Shown: in pieces, positions 61,628 to 64,000 of the stretch | How the letters are laid out: every line of letters starts with the position of its first letter | How positions within the stretch are numbered: the first letter of the stretch is position 1 | Source: CAVQWH01 sp963717595 | Lineage (GTDB): Bacteria; Patescibacteriota; Saccharimonadia; Saccharimonadales; Saccharimonadaceae | Reading direction: 5' to 3' | Assembly: GCA_963717595.1 (NCBI GenBank) | Contig: CAVQWH010000001.1 | Span: 248,001 to 312,000 of the forward strand | DNA length: 64,000 nucleotides | Made by a program: the position numbers and the translations under genes | Notes under the pieces: generated by a model | What the model was told of the DNA's origin: nothing | The model's database searches: none | Seen by the model: only the letters and a program-made list of their open reading frames with translations

Positions 61628-64000
61628 ATGGCAACAAAAACAACCCCAGACGGTAACCCAAATATCGGCCGAGATCCTGGAGATAAAGACTGGGAAGAAA
61701 AGACAGCTCGCTATGATGGCCACCGCAGCGATCAAGACAGCCCTTACGTCACTCCAAAGCAAGCTAAAGAGCTCCATGAGTCTGTTTATGGCTCTGGCTC
61801 TCAAGAAGAAATAGCTGAACGCGAACAAGCCGCAACAGAACTTGGCTCTAGTGATGATTTGGGCACTAGAGAATCCACGGGCGACGCTGGCTGGACTACC
61901 GATGTAGAAGGTGAAACCAGCGGGCAAACTAGAAATATTTTTACAAAAAAACGCGGTTTGTGGGCACTGATTGCTTTAGTGACCACCAGCGCAGGCATTA
62001 TAATGGCGGGCATAATAACACCAGCTATAACTATAGTTAACCTAAAAGAAGTCGCGGTGCACAAGTTTTCTAAGATAACAAATTCTATCTCAGATAAACG
62101 GGGTAATCGCATCATGATTAAAAAACTTAGCAAAAAAATTACTAGAGGCTGTAGCATACTAAGTCCGATCAAGTGCCGTTACAAAGGCATGTCTACTAGA
62201 GAGATAGATAAATTTAACCGCAGAAATGCAAGCGAAGGTTGGAGAATCGAATCAAGAGGCAGAAGCAAGCTCCCCCCTTTTAAAAACCAGGTAGAATTGC
62301 AAAAGATCTCCGGCGAAGGAGCTAATGTAAAAGTTGAACGAGTTGTTGATGCCAGTGAAGTAAAAACTACTTTACGTAAAGACCCTAGTCTTCAGAAGGC
62401 GTTTAGAAACTTCAACAAAGGCATAGTTACTTTTTGGGCCGATAGCACAGCCAGGTCAACATGGAAGAAATTCAAGATAAAACTCTTCAAAAGAGCGCCA
62501 GAAGAAGGCAAAGGTAAAACCGAAGAAGAAAAACGCATATATCGCACCAACCAGGAGGTCACCGATGTCGAAACCGACGGCAAGGGCCATGCACGCACAA
62601 GCCCGGCCGGCCTAGAAGGAGACACTTCGGAATATGTCAATGACCGTGCAGACCAGCTATCAAATGAAGCTAATGATCCCTCTAAGGTTGTGCCGCCAGA
62701 ACCAGATGTAACGAATCCGCCCGAAGTAGAAAAAGTATATGGCAGCACTGCAAGCAAAATTGAACACGCTAGCCCTGGCATTATTGGGGATATTGCTAAT
62801 CCTATAGCCGCAGCTATTTATCCTTACTGCATAACTAAAGACTTATCAAAATCCGTATTTAACTTAAGAAAGACCTTAATTACCATCCAACTTATTCGCT
62901 ATGCCATTAATTTTGCACGTTTAGCTGATCAAATTAAATCGGGTAATGCAGGGGCAGACACAACTCAAGAAATAGGCGATATGACGAGCATCTTAACAAG
63001 CAAAGATGCTTTTGGATTCACGGCTTTTGACTCTTTCGGTTATAATTGGGCGGCCTATGGAAAGCTCGGCAGCCATGGACCAAATGAAGATATAACTAAA
63101 TATCAAACTGGCGGCGGGCCACCAGGCTTTCTTGGTAAAACGGTTAGTGCTGTAACTGGCATAATACCCCAGGGAGCCTGCGATATTGCTAATAATTTTT
63201 TCCTTAACCTTGGCCTACTCATAGTTCAAGTAGGTGCAGCAATAGCTACATTCGGAGGAAGTGCGCTTGAAGAGGAAGCCGGGCAGCAAGCGGCTCAGCA
63301 GGGTTTGAAATCAGCGATTGAGTACGTTGCTAAGGTGGCTATTAAAAAGACCGTTGAAGATGTCACAAAAAACAAACTCAAATCCAGGTTTTTAAAAGAA
63401 TTTGCAGTTCTAACGCTTAAGATTGCCGGCCCTGTATTATTCTTCCACTATGCCGTACCGCCAATGATTGGATTAATAGCAAGGGCGATTACCGGAACTA
63501 CCGTAACGGGCGGCACCCATGGCCTTGATGCCGGTAATGCTGCGATTTCAGGTTTTGGTGCGGCGGGAGCAGCCAGCGGACGCGCCCATGGCTTTGCCTT
63601 TCTCAATAAAACCGATGCCGTAAGTAGCGATCAGAGCGCTAGCGCTTATGATAAACACTTAGCAAAAATCGGTGATGTAAATCAACTCAGCCTTACCGAT
63701 CCTAACTCCTTTGCTACTAAGCTAGCTATGGCAACTTTGCCGTATACTTCCCAACTATCGTTTGCAGGCATGCCAACGACATTGGCGAGCTTTTCCCTCG
63801 GCTCTTTAGGGGCCCTTGGCGACAATGCGTCCCTCCAGGCAGCCGATGATAGCGCCCAATACGATATGTGTAAAGACTCAACCTATGAAGACCTTGGTAT
63901 AGCAGTTGGCCCATTCTGTAATCCTGTAGCCGGCATGCCAACTAACACCATAGAAAGTAGCAGCACTGATCCAACTAAAGTCATAAACTATATGCTTGGC
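61628..64000 (+). CDS. Large T4SS-locus membrane protein (partial, runs off window)
   Basis: An open frame of 791 codons to the window edge. N-terminus of about 105 residues polar and acidic; TM near 115-135 (LWALIALVTTSAGIIMAGIITPAI); a basic region with Lys/Arg; hydrophobic segments further on (FFLNLGLLIVQVGAAIATFGG, IAGPVLFFHYAVPPMIGLIA). Starts 13 nt after virB4. No family recognised; it fits a large inner-membrane T4SS subunit. Confidence 0.7.
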   Translation, partial: MATKTTPDGNPNIGRDPGDKDWEEKTARYDGHRSDQDSPYVTPKQAKELHESVYGSGSQEEIAEREQAATELGSSDDLGTRESTGDAGWTTDVEGETSGQTRNIFTKKRGLWALIALVTTSAGIIMAGIITPAITIVNLKEVAVHKFSKITNSISDKRGNRIMIKKLSKKITRGCSILSPIKCRYKGMSTREIDKFNRRNASEGWRIESRGRSKLPPFKNQVELQKISGEGANVKVERVVDASEVKTTLRKDPSLQKAFRNFNKGIVTFWADSTARSTWKKFKIKLFKRAPEEGKGKTEEEKRIYRTNQEVTDVETDGKGHARTSPAGLEGDTSEYVNDRADQLSNEANDPSKVVPPEPDVTNPPEVEKVYGSTASKIEHASPGIIGDIANPIAAAIYPYCITKDLSKSVFNLRKTLITIQLIRYAINFARLADQIKSGNAGADTTQEIGDMTSILTSKDAFGFTAFDSFGYNWAAYGKLGSHGPNEDITKYQTGGGPPGFLGKTVSAVTGIIPQGACDIANNFFLNLGLLIVQVGAAIATFGGSALEEEAGQQAAQQGLKSAIEYVAKVAIKKTVEDVTKNKLKSRFLKEFAVLTLKIAGPVLFFHYAVPPMIGLIARAITGTTVTGGTHGLDAGNAAISGFGAAGAASGRAHGFAFLNKTDAVSSDQSASAYDKHLAKIGDVNQLSLTDPNSFATKLAMATLPYTSQLSFAGMPTTLASFSLGSLGALGDNASLQAADDSAQYDMCKDSTYEDLGIAVGPFCNPVAGMPTNTIESSSTDPTKVINYMLG

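Overview
The window looks like the chromosome of a Patescibacteria/CPR bacterium, most likely Candidatus Saccharibacteria (TM7). The evidence is a compact gene layout, sparse biosynthesis (a lone argC), short housekeeping proteins, many leaderless-type promoters and a large type IV secretion (T4SS) locus with a tandem array of pilin-like genes. The standard genetic code applies: TGA is used as a stop (mutM, dut, polA), so this is not a UGA-recoding CPR lineage.

Regions. 1-12 kb: rpsT end, then a reverse-strand replication/repair/nucleotide operon (polA, methyltransferase, deoxyribosyltransferase-like, dut, HAD, mutM, holA), prenyl-chain synthases, and the dnaG-rpoD pair with a small kinase. 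12-24 kb: orn, mscL, argS, pyrG, tRNA-Ser(CGA), a sugar kinase, a deoxyribosyltransferase-Nudix fusion, argC behind a complete arginine attenuator, dCMP deaminase and SemiSWEET. 24-36 kb: hydrolases, Nudix proteins, tRNA-Arg and two tRNA-Ser genes, two ABC exporters, a SIS isomerase and a CYTH-kinase fusion. 36-48 kb: groES-groEL with CIRCE, pgm, a Mur ligase and tsaD on a shared promoter, valS, small secreted or membrane proteins, tRNA-Ser(UGA), comF and hsp20. 48-64 kb: eight pilin-like genes, a membrane-anchored protein, VirB6-like, PrgI, a split VirB4 and a large membrane protein running off the end.

Main discoveries. (1) Upstream of argC there is a promoter, a 14-codon leader peptide with three late Arg codons, and mutually exclusive hairpins ending in a terminator: classic ribosome-stalling attenuation. 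(2) Three copies of a GC-rich element sit just downstream of tRNA genes. Each has flanks that copy the neighbouring tRNA's T-arm and a core inserted at the T-loop position. (3) Two pilin genes share a perfect 224-bp direct repeat that spans the end of one gene and the start of the next, which points to gene conversion and possible surface variation. (4) More than ten genes have a -10 box only 6-9 nt before the start codon, indicating widespread leaderless transcription.

Caveat: seven genes, including the essential polA and valS, carry single-base-type frame disruptions, several in homopolymers. Indel errors in the assembly are the simplest explanation, so these genes are annotated as full-length with a presumed frameshift.
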